DNA of 64,000 nucleotides from the NCBI RefSeq assembly GCF_000426745.1, contig NZ_AUFY01000007.1, positions 1 through 64,000 of the forward strand. The letters are read 5' to 3'. Under the pieces are notes generated by a model. That model ran no database searches, was not told the origin of the DNA, and saw nothing but the letters and a program-made list of their open reading frames with translations. The position numbers and the translations under genes are program-made. Positions 43,497-51,797 of this stretch are shown in pieces. Positions within the stretch are counted from its first letter, which is position 1, and every line of letters begins with the position of its first letter. The DNA is from Veillonella montpellierensis DSM 17217. Its GTDB lineage: Bacteria; Bacillota; Negativicutes; Veillonellales; Veillonellaceae.

Positions 43497-44180
43497 GTGG
43501 AACATCCAAAAATCAGCATTGCTATTGATGGACCAGCAGGAGCTGGTAAAAGCAGTGTTTCCAAAGAAGTAGCTAAGAAACTACATTATTTATATATTGA
43601 TACAGGCGCTATGTATCGTGCCGTTACATGGGCTGTATTAGATGCAGGCGTTGATCCATCTAATCAAGCTGCCGTAGAGGCCTTGTTGCCAGAATTACAG
43701 TTGATTATGAAACCAGTGGACGATACATTTCGGATTGAAGTGAAAGGTGTTGACATTACGCCTTTAATTAGAACACAAGAGATTAATGATACAGTGTCCA
43801 CAGTAGCTTCTTATAAAGGTGTTCGCCAATATTTAGTGGAACGCCAACGATTTATGGCACGCTCTGGTGGTGTTATTTTGGATGGACGCGATATAGGATC
43901 TATTGTGTTACCTCAGGCAGAATTAAAAATATATTTAACCGCTTCTGTAGAAACAAGGGCTACACGTCGCTGGATAGAAGTGCATGCAGTGGATCAGTCC
44001 GTGTCATTAGAGACGATAAAAGAAAGCGTAGAAAAACGAGATTATATGGATAAACATCGTGATGAATCTCCATTGATGTGTGTAGACGATGCAATCGTGG
44101 TAGATTCTAGTCATTTGTCTTTTGATGAAACGGTGAAGCGTATTTTATCATTAGTACAGGAGCGAATCAAAGATGAATAA
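43497..44180 (+). CDS. cmk: Cytidylate kinase
   Basis: This 227-aa enzyme phosphorylates CMP/dCMP. P-loop DGPAGAGKSS (11-20), YIDTGAMYRAVT and LDGRDIGSIVLPQAELKIYLTAS are family motifs. Start GTG 43497 follows AAAGGA. It overlaps plsC by 8 bp in the usual cmk-plsC-ispH order. Confidence 0.96.
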   Translation: MEHPKISIAIDGPAGAGKSSVSKEVAKKLHYLYIDTGAMYRAVTWAVLDAGVDPSNQAAVEALLPELQLIMKPVDDTFRIEVKGVDITPLIRTQEINDTVSTVASYKGVRQYLVERQRFMARSGGVILDGRDIGSIVLPQAELKIYLTASVETRATRRWIEVHAVDQSVSLETIKESVEKRDYMDKHRDESPLMCVDDAIVVDSSHLSFDETVKRILSLVQERIKDE

Positions 44181-44808
44181 ATTTGGTAATTTTTTATGGC
44201 GCAGTGCATTTAGCATTGTGTTTGGTTGGTATTATAAAACAAAAGTCTATGGTCGTGATGAGTTCCCTAAAGAGGGCCCTGTTATCGTTGTTCCGAATCA
44301 TTTGAGCAATTTTGATCCGCCTGTATTAGGGTATGCCATTCCGCGTCATGCACATTTTATGGCTAAGGCGGAACTATTCGTTAATCCCATTTCACGATTT
44401 TTTTGTACTTGGTTAGGCGCATTTCCTGTGCATCGAGGTACAGTTGATAAAATTGCTATACGTCATGCGATGGGGTTATTGAAACATAAAGAAGTGTTGG
44501 GAATTTTTGCTGAAGGATCTAGACAAAAACCTGGTAAATTAGGCAGGTTTCATGATGGTGCTGCATCTATAGCACTACGTACAGGTGTTGGCATTGTACC
44601 GATTGCTACGATAGGAACCTATGATATACAACGACATGGTGTGGCTATTATTATTGGCGATTTGATTCCTGTACGTAAAGATAAAGCAACAGCTGAAAAT
44701 ATAAAGGCCGTTAATGAGACGGTAAAAAGTGCTATTCAGCGGATGATAGATGATTATGAAAGCGGACGTTATGAACATACACCATATCGCAGTGGATTTA
44801 TGTTATAA
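44173..44808 (+). CDS. plsC: 1-acyl-sn-glycerol-3-phosphate acyltransferase
   Basis: This 211-aa membrane-associated enzyme makes phosphatidate. The HX4D motif is His43-Asp48 (NHLSNFDPP), followed by the glycerol-phosphate-binding FAEGSRQKPG and later VPIATIG. It is coupled to cmk by overlap. Confidence 0.94.
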   Translation: MNKFGNFLWRSAFSIVFGWYYKTKVYGRDEFPKEGPVIVVPNHLSNFDPPVLGYAIPRHAHFMAKAELFVNPISRFFCTWLGAFPVHRGTVDKIAIRHAMGLLKHKEVLGIFAEGSRQKPGKLGRFHDGAASIALRTGVGIVPIATIGTYDIQRHGVAIIIGDLIPVRKDKATAENIKAVNETVKSAIQRMIDDYESGRYEHTPYRSGFML

Positions 44809-45113
44809 CCGTATGTACAATAATCAGTACGATTAGAAGCATTTCTATTCATCATAAGAGTATTGGTAAAACTAGGTTAGTATTGAATAGTAAATGTTAG
44901 ACTTTTTAACTCCTGTGTTTTCAGTTAGTGGGAGTAGAGTATCATTGAATAGGAAAGAACTATACTAGAAATTAGAATAGTTTATGTAGAGTGATGTGTG
45001 CTAGCAGATTACAGTATATATCTAAATATATAAGGGAATTATTAGGCATACTATAACACATAATAGTGCTACATCATGCACAATAGTAAAATACAGTAGA
45101 AAGGTTATGCTAT
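44809..45113. other. Intergenic stretch before ispH, nothing recognised
   Basis: About 305 bp of AT-rich DNA without a supported ORF; presumably it contains the ispH promoter. Confidence 0.5.
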
Positions 45114-47021
45114 ATGGAAATTAAAATAGCAGAGAATTGTGGCTTTTGCTTTGGCGTTAAACGAGCAGTGCAAATGGCTCTAGAAGCAGCTGATAGTGAT
45201 AGAGAAAGTTATACCTTGGGCCCGATTATTCATAATCCTCAAGTAGTGGGGAAATTAGCTGATAAAGGGGTGGGGAGCGTTGATACGTTGCAGGATATTC
45301 CAGAAGGGACCGTTATTATTCGATCTCATGGAGTGGGACCTGCTGTGTATGAAGAAGCAAAATGTCGAGACCTCGATGTGATCGATGCAACGTGTCCTCA
45401 CGTGAAAAAAGCACAACGTGACGCAGCTTCCGTTGTTGAAGAAGGTATGACGTTGGTGATTTTGGGTGAAAAAGACCATCCTGAGGTCAAAAGTATTAAC
45501 TTGTGGTCTGGAAACAAAGCTATAATCGTTGAAACGGAAGAAAACGCCAAAAATCTACCAATCGTGGAAAAAATGGGAGTTGTTGTACAAACCACCTTTT
45601 CACAATTTAAATTTCAAAGTATAATAGACATATTAGAGACTAAGTCTAAAAATCTTAAGGTTTTCAAAACTATATGCACGGCTACACAGGAACGACAAAG
45701 TTCAGCAGTAGCACTTGCTAAAGAGGTGGACCTTATGATTGTGATAGGTGGTAAAAACTCGGGCAACACGACTAGACTTGCAGAGGTCTGTCGCGATGTT
45801 GGCTGTACTACATATCACATAGAAACCGCTACTGAATTACAACTGGCGTGGTTTAAAGACACACAGACAGTAGGGGTCACAGCCGGAGCATCAACTCCTG
45901 ACTGGATAATTAAGGAGGTCATTAAGACAATGAAAGAATTTGAAGAATTATTAGCAGCTGAGTCTGCGAAAGCAGAGGATCTAAAAAAAGGTTGCGTAGT
46001 TGAAGGTACAGTTGTACAGATTGAAGATGAACGTGCTTATGTATCTATTTTTGGTTTAAAGACAGAAGCAGTTTTGAATAAATCTGAAATTGCATATCCT
46101 GCACCTGCATCTGCTAAAGATGTTCTTCATGATGGCGATGAAATTAAAGCTGTTATTATGAACCATATTAAAGAAGATAATCCTGTATATCTTTCTATTA
46201 CTCGTTTGGCTAAAGACGAAGATTGGCAATATGTCATCGAAGCACAAGAAAAAGATGAACCAATCGTATGTAAAGGTATCGACGCTATTCCTGCAGGTTT
46301 AGTGGTTACTGTTAAATCTTTACGTGGTTTTATCCCATTGAGCCAAGGTGATGTACATTTTGTTAAATCGCTTGACAGCTTAGTAAATACTGAATTTGAA
46401 GCGAAAGTATTAGAAATCGATGAAAAGAAAAACCGTTTAGTTCTTTCTCGTCGAGCTGTACTTGAAGTAGAACGACAAGCTAAATTAGAAGAAGCTTTGA
46501 AAAATATTACTGTTGGCGAAACTTACAAAGGTATTGTTCGTAAGATTATGCCATATGGTGCATTTGTTGATATTGGTGGCATTGAAGGATTACTTCACAT
46601 TTCCGATATTTCTTGGCAAAAAATTAAAAAAGTTGAAGATGTGTTAACTGTAGGTCAAGAAATTGAAGTGAAATTACAATCGTTTGAACCAGAAACTAAC
46701 AAATTATCCTTATCATTAAAAGCATTAAGCAAATCTCCTTGGGATGTAGCGGAAGAAACATTGCATGTAGGCGATGTTATTACAGGTAAAGTGGTTCGCT
46801 TAGTTGCTTACGGTGCATTTGTAGCTGTTAATGATGACATTCAAGGTTTATTACACATTTCACAAATCACTAAACAACGAAATGCTAAAGTAGAAGATTA
46901 CTTGACTCGTGGTCAAGATATAGAAGTTAAAATTATTTCTTTAGATAAAGATGTTAAGAAATTAGGATTGGCATTAACTGAATTAATGGAATCTAAAGAA
47001 GTTGCTGAAGAAGCTGAATAA
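45114..47021 (+). CDS. ispH: IspH (HMBPP reductase) fused to four S1 RNA-binding domains
   Basis: This 635-aa fusion has residues ~1-275 as 4-hydroxy-3-methylbut-2-enyl diphosphate reductase, the last MEP-pathway enzyme: 4Fe-4S cysteines lie in CGFCFGVKRA (Cys12), DATCPHVKKAQ and KTICTATQERQ, with GGKNSGNTTRLAEVC binding the diphosphate. Residues ~285-635 hold four S1 domains in S1-protein style (YGAFVDIGGIEGLLHISDISW, YGAFVAVNDDIQGLLHISQIT). The fusion is known from Clostridia and Negativicutes and presumably supplies ribosomal protein S1 function. At the junction AAGGAGG (45912-45918) lies 11 nt before an in-frame ATG (45930), so a separate S1 protein of 363 aa could also be made. A terminator follows. 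Confidence 0.95.
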   Translation: MEIKIAENCGFCFGVKRAVQMALEAADSDRESYTLGPIIHNPQVVGKLADKGVGSVDTLQDIPEGTVIIRSHGVGPAVYEEAKCRDLDVIDATCPHVKKAQRDAASVVEEGMTLVILGEKDHPEVKSINLWSGNKAIIVETEENAKNLPIVEKMGVVVQTTFSQFKFQSIIDILETKSKNLKVFKTICTATQERQSSAVALAKEVDLMIVIGGKNSGNTTRLAEVCRDVGCTTYHIETATELQLAWFKDTQTVGVTAGASTPDWIIKEVIKTMKEFEELLAAESAKAEDLKKGCVVEGTVVQIEDERAYVSIFGLKTEAVLNKSEIAYPAPASAKDVLHDGDEIKAVIMNHIKEDNPVYLSITRLAKDEDWQYVIEAQEKDEPIVCKGIDAIPAGLVVTVKSLRGFIPLSQGDVHFVKSLDSLVNTEFEAKVLEIDEKKNRLVLSRRAVLEVERQAKLEEALKNITVGETYKGIVRKIMPYGAFVDIGGIEGLLHISDISWQKIKKVEDVLTVGQEIEVKLQSFEPETNKLSLSLKALSKSPWDVAEETLHVGDVITGKVVRLVAYGAFVAVNDDIQGLLHISQITKQRNAKVEDYLTRGQDIEVKIISLDKDVKKLGLALTELMESKEVAEEAE

Positions 47022-47057
47022 TTTGATCTTACCATTCAGTTGATCGGTAAATTATAT

Positions 47058-47106
47058 AAGGCTACACAGTATGTACTTCGGTACGTATTGCTGTAGCCTT
47101 TTATTA
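47058..47106 (+). terminator. Terminator after the ispH-S1 fusion
   Basis: AAGGCTACAGC-like arms (AAGGCTACACAGTATGTAC / GTACGTATTGCTGTAGCCTT) fold over TTCG with few mismatches and are followed by TTATTATT. Confidence 0.82.
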
Positions 47107-47177
47107 TTAGTGTAACCAGTCATTGTATGGTAAAATATATAATGAATTAATATGACAAGGACAGAGGTGATGAATAT

Positions 47178-48509
47178 ATGGCAAAACCTTTAGTGGCAGT
47201 AGTAGGGAGACCTAATGTGGGAAAGTCTACACTATTTAACGCTATCGTAAATAAACGCATTTCTATAGTAGAAGACATTCCTGGTGTCACTCGTGACAGA
47301 ATTTATTTTGATGGGGAATGGTTAAATCGTGAATTCACGATGATTGATACAGGGGGCATTGAATTCATTAATGAAGATAGCCATGTGATTCCTAAAATGA
47401 TGCGCTTGCAAGCCGAGTTAGCCATAGAAGAAGCAGATGTAATTTTGTTTGTTGTAGATGGTAAACAAGGCATTGTACATGCAGATGAAGAAGTGGCTAC
47501 TATTTTGCGTACTAGTGGCAAACCGGTGATACTCGTGGTTAATAAAATTGATAGTATCAACCAAGAACCGAATATTTATGAATTTTACAATCTGGGTATT
47601 GGAGATCCTATTGGTATTTCTGCTAAAAATTTAATGAATTTAGGAGATTTACTAGATCAGGTAGTTAGTTACTTCCCTGATGGAACTAATGAGCAAGACG
47701 AAGAAGACACAATTCATGTGGCGTTAATTGGGCGTCCTAATGTAGGAAAGTCGTCCTTAACGAATGCTCTATTGGGACAGGATCGGGTGATTGTTAGTGA
47801 TGTAGCAGGTACTACACGAGATTCTATCGACACCCATTGGACGCATGAAGGACAGAAGTTTGTATTAATTGATACAGCTGGCATGCGGAGAAAATCAAAA
47901 ATAGAAGAAGCCGTAGAGCGCTACAGTATTGTACGTTCCTTGCGCTCTGTAGATAGGGCTGATATAGTTGTGCTTGTGATTGATGGCGTTGATGGAGTTA
48001 CAGAACAAGATAAAAAAATTGCTGGTTATGCGCATGAAGCTGGAAAGGGCATGATTATTGTTGTTAATAAATGGGATTTGGTAGAAAAAGATAGTAAAAC
48101 AACAATTCACTATACAGAAGATATTTATGATGAACTAGGCTTTTTACAATACGCACCCATTCTATTTGCATCTGCATTGACGAAACAGCGTATTCATCGG
48201 TTAGCAGATATGCTGAAATTTGTATCCGAACAACAGTATCGACGTGTTGCTACAGGTACATTGAATCAATTATTAGCAGATGCACAAACGGTCAATCCTG
48301 TGCCATCACGAAATGGTAAAACGCCTAAAATCTACTATATGACACAAGCAAGCGTAAAACCGCCTACATTTATCTTGTTTGTTAACGATCCGACATTGAT
48401 ACATTTTTCTTATATGCGCTTTTTAGAAAATCGATTGCGTGAATCCTTTGGATTCGAAGGGACACCGATTCGTCTTATATTGCGTGGTAAACGAAGGGAC
48501 GATGAGTAA
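47178..48509 (+). CDS. der: Ribosome-associated GTPase Der (EngA)
   Basis: This 443-aa protein has two tandem G domains (GRPNVGKSTLFN near 10 and GRPNVGKSSLTN near 187, each with DTGG/DTAGM and NKxD) and a C-terminal KH-like domain. It acts in 50S subunit maturation. Its stop overlaps the plsY start (TAATG). Confidence 0.97.
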   Translation: MAKPLVAVVGRPNVGKSTLFNAIVNKRISIVEDIPGVTRDRIYFDGEWLNREFTMIDTGGIEFINEDSHVIPKMMRLQAELAIEEADVILFVVDGKQGIVHADEEVATILRTSGKPVILVVNKIDSINQEPNIYEFYNLGIGDPIGISAKNLMNLGDLLDQVVSYFPDGTNEQDEEDTIHVALIGRPNVGKSSLTNALLGQDRVIVSDVAGTTRDSIDTHWTHEGQKFVLIDTAGMRRKSKIEEAVERYSIVRSLRSVDRADIVVLVIDGVDGVTEQDKKIAGYAHEAGKGMIIVVNKWDLVEKDSKTTIHYTEDIYDELGFLQYAPILFASALTKQRIHRLADMLKFVSEQQYRRVATGTLNQLLADAQTVNPVPSRNGKTPKIYYMTQASVKPPTFILFVNDPTLIHFSYMRFLENRLRESFGFEGTPIRLILRGKRRDDE

Positions 48510-49111
48510 TGGATGAAAGTATGCTTATAGGAAAATTTATACTAGCCTATCTATTAGGATCGATCCCTAGTGGGTTACTCATTGGCAAACTTTGCTTTCA
48601 CACGGATGTACGTCAATTTGGTAGCAAAAATATAGGTGCTACTAATACCTATCGTGTACTGGGCTGGCGTGCAGCATTACCGGTTTTTTTCTGTGATGCT
48701 ATAAAAGGCAGTATTGGTGTATGGCTGATGATGGGTACCTCACCACTATACATGATATTAGGTGGCATTATGGCGATGATTGGTCATAATTGGTCCATCT
48801 TTTTAAAAGGAAAAGGCGGTCGTGGTGTAGCTACTGGATTAGGTGTTATCATTGCCTTATCTCCAGCAGTAGCAGGTATTGCGTTTGTTATTTGGGGTAT
48901 ATTAGTTTTACTATTTAAATTTGTATCACTAGGCTCTATTGTGGCGGCAGCATCAATTCCTATATTGATGTATGCTTTTGATGAGTCCGTAGAATACATT
49001 ATATTCGGTGCTATTGCGGCTATATTTGTTATTTTTCGTCATCGTGAAAATATAGTGAGATTATTACAAGGTAAAGAATTAAAAGTAGAACGAGTGAAAC
49101 GTGGTGAATAA
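48509..49111 (+). CDS. plsY: Glycerol-3-phosphate acyltransferase PlsY
   Basis: This 200-aa multi-pass membrane enzyme transfers acyl groups from acyl-phosphate to glycerol-3-phosphate. Motifs GSIPSGLLIGK, KNIGATNTYRVLG, GHNWSIFLKGKGGRGVATGLG and FRHRENIVRLLQGKE are conserved. It sits between der and gpsA, with overlapping or nearly overlapping ends; the product of GpsA is its substrate. Confidence 0.95.
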   Translation: MDESMLIGKFILAYLLGSIPSGLLIGKLCFHTDVRQFGSKNIGATNTYRVLGWRAALPVFFCDAIKGSIGVWLMMGTSPLYMILGGIMAMIGHNWSIFLKGKGGRGVATGLGVIIALSPAVAGIAFVIWGILVLLFKFVSLGSIVAAASIPILMYAFDESVEYIIFGAIAAIFVIFRHRENIVRLLQGKELKVERVKRGE

Positions 49112-49112
49112 T

Positions 49113-50111
49113 ATGAAAGTTGCAATTATCGGTTCTGGAAGTTGGGGGACAGCCTTGTCCATTAAATCGGTGGAAGCAGGCAACGATACGTATTTATATT
49201 GTCGTCGTCCAGAATTTGCGAATCTATTAACGAACAGAAGAGAAAATACAGAATACTTACCAGGTGTTATGTTGCCTACTGCGTTATCCATTACTTCATC
49301 TAGTGAAGAGGCATTACGAGATGTGCAGATTGTGTTATTGGTAACGCCATCTGTATATGTACGAACTACATTACAGTCTATAAAAAAGCAAATTCCTAAC
49401 AATGCTGTGTTAGTGTTATGCTCGAAAGGTATTGATCGCTCATCAGGGACCCTATTGTTGAAAGTCATCGAGGAAGAACTAGGTGATGATTGTCACTTAG
49501 CCATTCTATCAGGACCTAACCATGCAGAAGAAATAGGTCGGGGACTACCTGCGGCTACAGTCGTAGCGGCTAAAGATATGACGATTGCTAAACAAGTACA
49601 AGGCGCATTAAATTCTAGTAATTTTAGAGTCTATGTGAATGATGATTATATAGGATTAGAGCTAGCAGCAGCCACTAAAAATATTATTGCCTTGGCAGCA
49701 GGCATTGTGGATGAATTGCAGCTAGGGGACAACACAAAGGCCACTTTGTTAACAAGAGGACTTTATGAAATGACAAAGTTTGGCGTTGCTTTTGGCGCTA
49801 AAAAAGAAACCTATGCTGGGTTGGCTGGTATAGGAGATTTAATTGCTACGTGTATGAGTCAACATAGTCGAAATCGAGCTGCAGGACAGCAACTTGCTAT
49901 GGGACAATCTATGAATGATATTATGAGCCAAACCAATATGGTGGTAGAAGGCTTTTATGCGGTGGAAATTGTACATCGTATGGCGATGGAACATGATGTT
50001 GATATGCCAATCACACAAGCTTTATATGATATATTATATAATCATAAAACACCATTGGAGGCATTAGCAGAATTAATGCAACGAGAAATGAAAGTTGAAT
50101 CATATTTATAA
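49113..50111 (+). CDS. gpsA: Glycerol-3-phosphate dehydrogenase [NAD(P)+]
   Basis: This 332-aa enzyme makes sn-glycerol-3-phosphate for phospholipids. N-terminal GSGSWGTALS nucleotide site, GPNHAEEIGRGLPAA, KNIIALAAGIVDELQLGDNTKA with the catalytic Lys and AGIGDLIATCMSQHSRNR. ATG 49113 gives the standard MKVAIIGSGSWG start; GTG 49101 is possible. It follows plsY directly. Confidence 0.96.
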   Translation: MKVAIIGSGSWGTALSIKSVEAGNDTYLYCRRPEFANLLTNRRENTEYLPGVMLPTALSITSSSEEALRDVQIVLLVTPSVYVRTTLQSIKKQIPNNAVLVLCSKGIDRSSGTLLLKVIEEELGDDCHLAILSGPNHAEEIGRGLPAATVVAAKDMTIAKQVQGALNSSNFRVYVNDDYIGLELAAATKNIIALAAGIVDELQLGDNTKATLLTRGLYEMTKFGVAFGAKKETYAGLAGIGDLIATCMSQHSRNRAAGQQLAMGQSMNDIMSQTNMVVEGFYAVEIVHRMAMEHDVDMPITQALYDILYNHKTPLEALAELMQREMKVESYL

Positions 50112-50177
50112 AAGATAAGACTTTTATTTTATATAGTTATATACTATAATTAATAATATCGTCAGAGTGAGGAAGTT

Positions 50178-50717
50178 ATGAGAATTATTTCAGGTATTGC
50201 AAAAGGACATACATTGAAAGCACCTAAGGGGGTTACTACAAGACCTACATTAGATCGGGTGCGAGAAAGTATATTTAATGTAGTGGCGAATTACGGGATA
50301 CCGGGAAAACGAATATTAGATTTATTTTCAGGAACAGGGGCCATGGCACTTGAAGCATTAAGTCGGGGTGCTAGTCATGCAATAGCGGTAGATCGAGTGA
50401 CTAAACCGTTGATAATAGAAAATGCAAAGCATTGCCATTTAGAGGATAGACTACATGTTGTATCATGCTCCTTAGCTCGCGTGAGTCAATTTTTAGAAGG
50501 ACAACAATTTGATTATATTTTTTCTGATCCACCATATGAGAAAAATTATATTAATGCTACAATAGAAATGGTAGTGGGTTGTAATATATTAGCACTAGAT
50601 GGAATGCTTATTTTAGAACGACATGAAAAAGAAATTCCTATATTGCCAGAAGATTGGGTTTGTATAAAAGAACAAAAATTTGGCTATACCATGGTATCTT
50701 ATTGTGTTAAAAAATAA
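50178..50717 (+). CDS. rsmD: 16S rRNA (guanine(966)-N(2))-methyltransferase RsmD
   Basis: This 179-aa SAM-dependent methyltransferase has MRIISGIAKGHTLKAPKG, RPTLDRVRESIFNV, the SAM loop DLFSGTGAMALEALSRGA and the catalytic SDPPYEKNY. It is 20 bp before coaD, the common Firmicute order. Confidence 0.95.
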   Translation: MRIISGIAKGHTLKAPKGVTTRPTLDRVRESIFNVVANYGIPGKRILDLFSGTGAMALEALSRGASHAIAVDRVTKPLIIENAKHCHLEDRLHVVSCSLARVSQFLEGQQFDYIFSDPPYEKNYINATIEMVVGCNILALDGMLILERHEKEIPILPEDWVCIKEQKFGYTMVSYCVKK

Positions 50718-50737
50718 GCTTGGAAGGAGTTGCTTTT

Positions 50738-51235
50738 GTGCGCATAGGTGTTTGCCCAGGAAGTTTTGATCCTGTTACACAAGGTCATATAGATATTTTT
50801 GAGAGATCCAGCAAATTGGTGGATAAATTAATTGTAGCTGTTTGCGAAAATCCGGCTAAACATTCTTTGTTTTCGATGGAAACACGGGCAGAGCTAATTC
50901 GTCGATCGGTTACGCATATACCGAATATTGAAGTGGACTTTGCCACAGGCCTATTAAATGATTATGTGAAATCTAAAAATAGTCATATCATCATTAGAGG
51001 CCTTCGTGCATTAAGTGACTTTGAGTATGAATTTCAACGGGCCTTATTTGCTAAATATTTGGATGATGATATTGAAACGATGTTTATTATGACGAATAAT
51101 AAATATTCTTTTGTAAGTTCTACAGGTATTCGAGAATTAGCTAAATTCGGCGGTTCATTGGATGGGTTAGTACCAGAGGAAGTTAAACTTGCTTTAGAAT
51201 CTAAATTTAATGGTGAGAATAATAGGAGTGAATAG
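50738..51235 (+). CDS. coaD: Phosphopantetheine adenylyltransferase
   Basis: This 165-aa enzyme forms dephospho-CoA. The nucleotidyl-transferase motif CPGSFDPVTQGH (T/HxGH, His17), LIIRGLRALSDFEYEFQ and the YSFVSSTGIRELAKFGG (ISSTxxR) motif are present. Start GTG 50738 lies 8 nt after GGAAGGAG. It is separated by one base from the next gene. Confidence 0.96.
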   Translation: MRIGVCPGSFDPVTQGHIDIFERSSKLVDKLIVAVCENPAKHSLFSMETRAELIRRSVTHIPNIEVDFATGLLNDYVKSKNSHIIIRGLRALSDFEYEFQRALFAKYLDDDIETMFIMTNNKYSFVSSTGIRELAKFGGSLDGLVPEEVKLALESKFNGENNRSE

Positions 51236-51236
51236 A

Positions 51237-51701
51237 ATGAAAACTGAAAAATTACTTGAAGATTTAGAAAATTTAATTGAAACAAGTGGTCGTATTCCAA
51301 TGACGACAAAAAAGATGATTGAAGAAGATGATATCATGCACATTCTTGACTCTATTAACGAATCGTTGCCATTGGAATTAGAAGAATCACGTCGAATTGT
51401 TAATGAAAAAGATAAAATTTTAGCCGATGCACAACGTCAAGCGGATACGCTAATCGCCCAAGCTAAGGATTATATTGCGAAACTAACAGAAGAAAGTGAA
51501 TTGGTGAAACAGGCACAAGAACATGCGAATGAAATCATTACCTATGCAAATCAATCCTCTGAAGAATTAAAAAGTAGTTCCATTCAATATGCTGGTGATG
51601 TATTAAAATATGTGGAAAGTAATCTAGAAAAGACCTTAGAAAGCTTGCGCCAAAACAGGGAAAGTTTGAAAAATTCTGGCCGCAATGAGCAAGCCAAATA
51701 A
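51237..51701 (+). CDS. 154-aa coiled-coil protein, function unknown
   Basis: I do not recognise a named family. The protein is soluble, highly charged and helical; residues ~45-140 form a probable coiled coil with Glu/Lys/Gln/Ala heptads (IVNEKDKILADAQRQADTLI, EHANEIITYANQSSEEL), somewhat like the stator subunit b of ATP synthase or DivIVA-type proteins. AGGAG precedes ATG 51237, one base after coaD. A bidirectional terminator follows. Cotranscription with rsmD-coaD says little about its role. Confidence 0.75.
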   Translation: MKTEKLLEDLENLIETSGRIPMTTKKMIEEDDIMHILDSINESLPLELEESRRIVNEKDKILADAQRQADTLIAQAKDYIAKLTEESELVKQAQEHANEIITYANQSSEELKSSSIQYAGDVLKYVESNLEKTLESLRQNRESLKNSGRNEQAK

Positions 51702-51720
51702 TATACCATAATATAATAAA

Positions 51721-51782
51721 AGAGTACGTATACAAGAGTGTCATAGAAATCAATGATGACAGCTTGTATACGTACTTTTTTA
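51721..51782. terminator. Bidirectional terminator between convergent genes
   Basis: AGTACGTATACAAG and CTTGTATACGTACT form a perfect 14-bp outer stem with TGTCAT/ATGACA inside. T runs lie on the right and A runs on the left, so both the coiled-coil gene and rqcH can terminate here. Confidence 0.88.
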
Positions 51783-51797
51783 GTCATGAATGAGATG

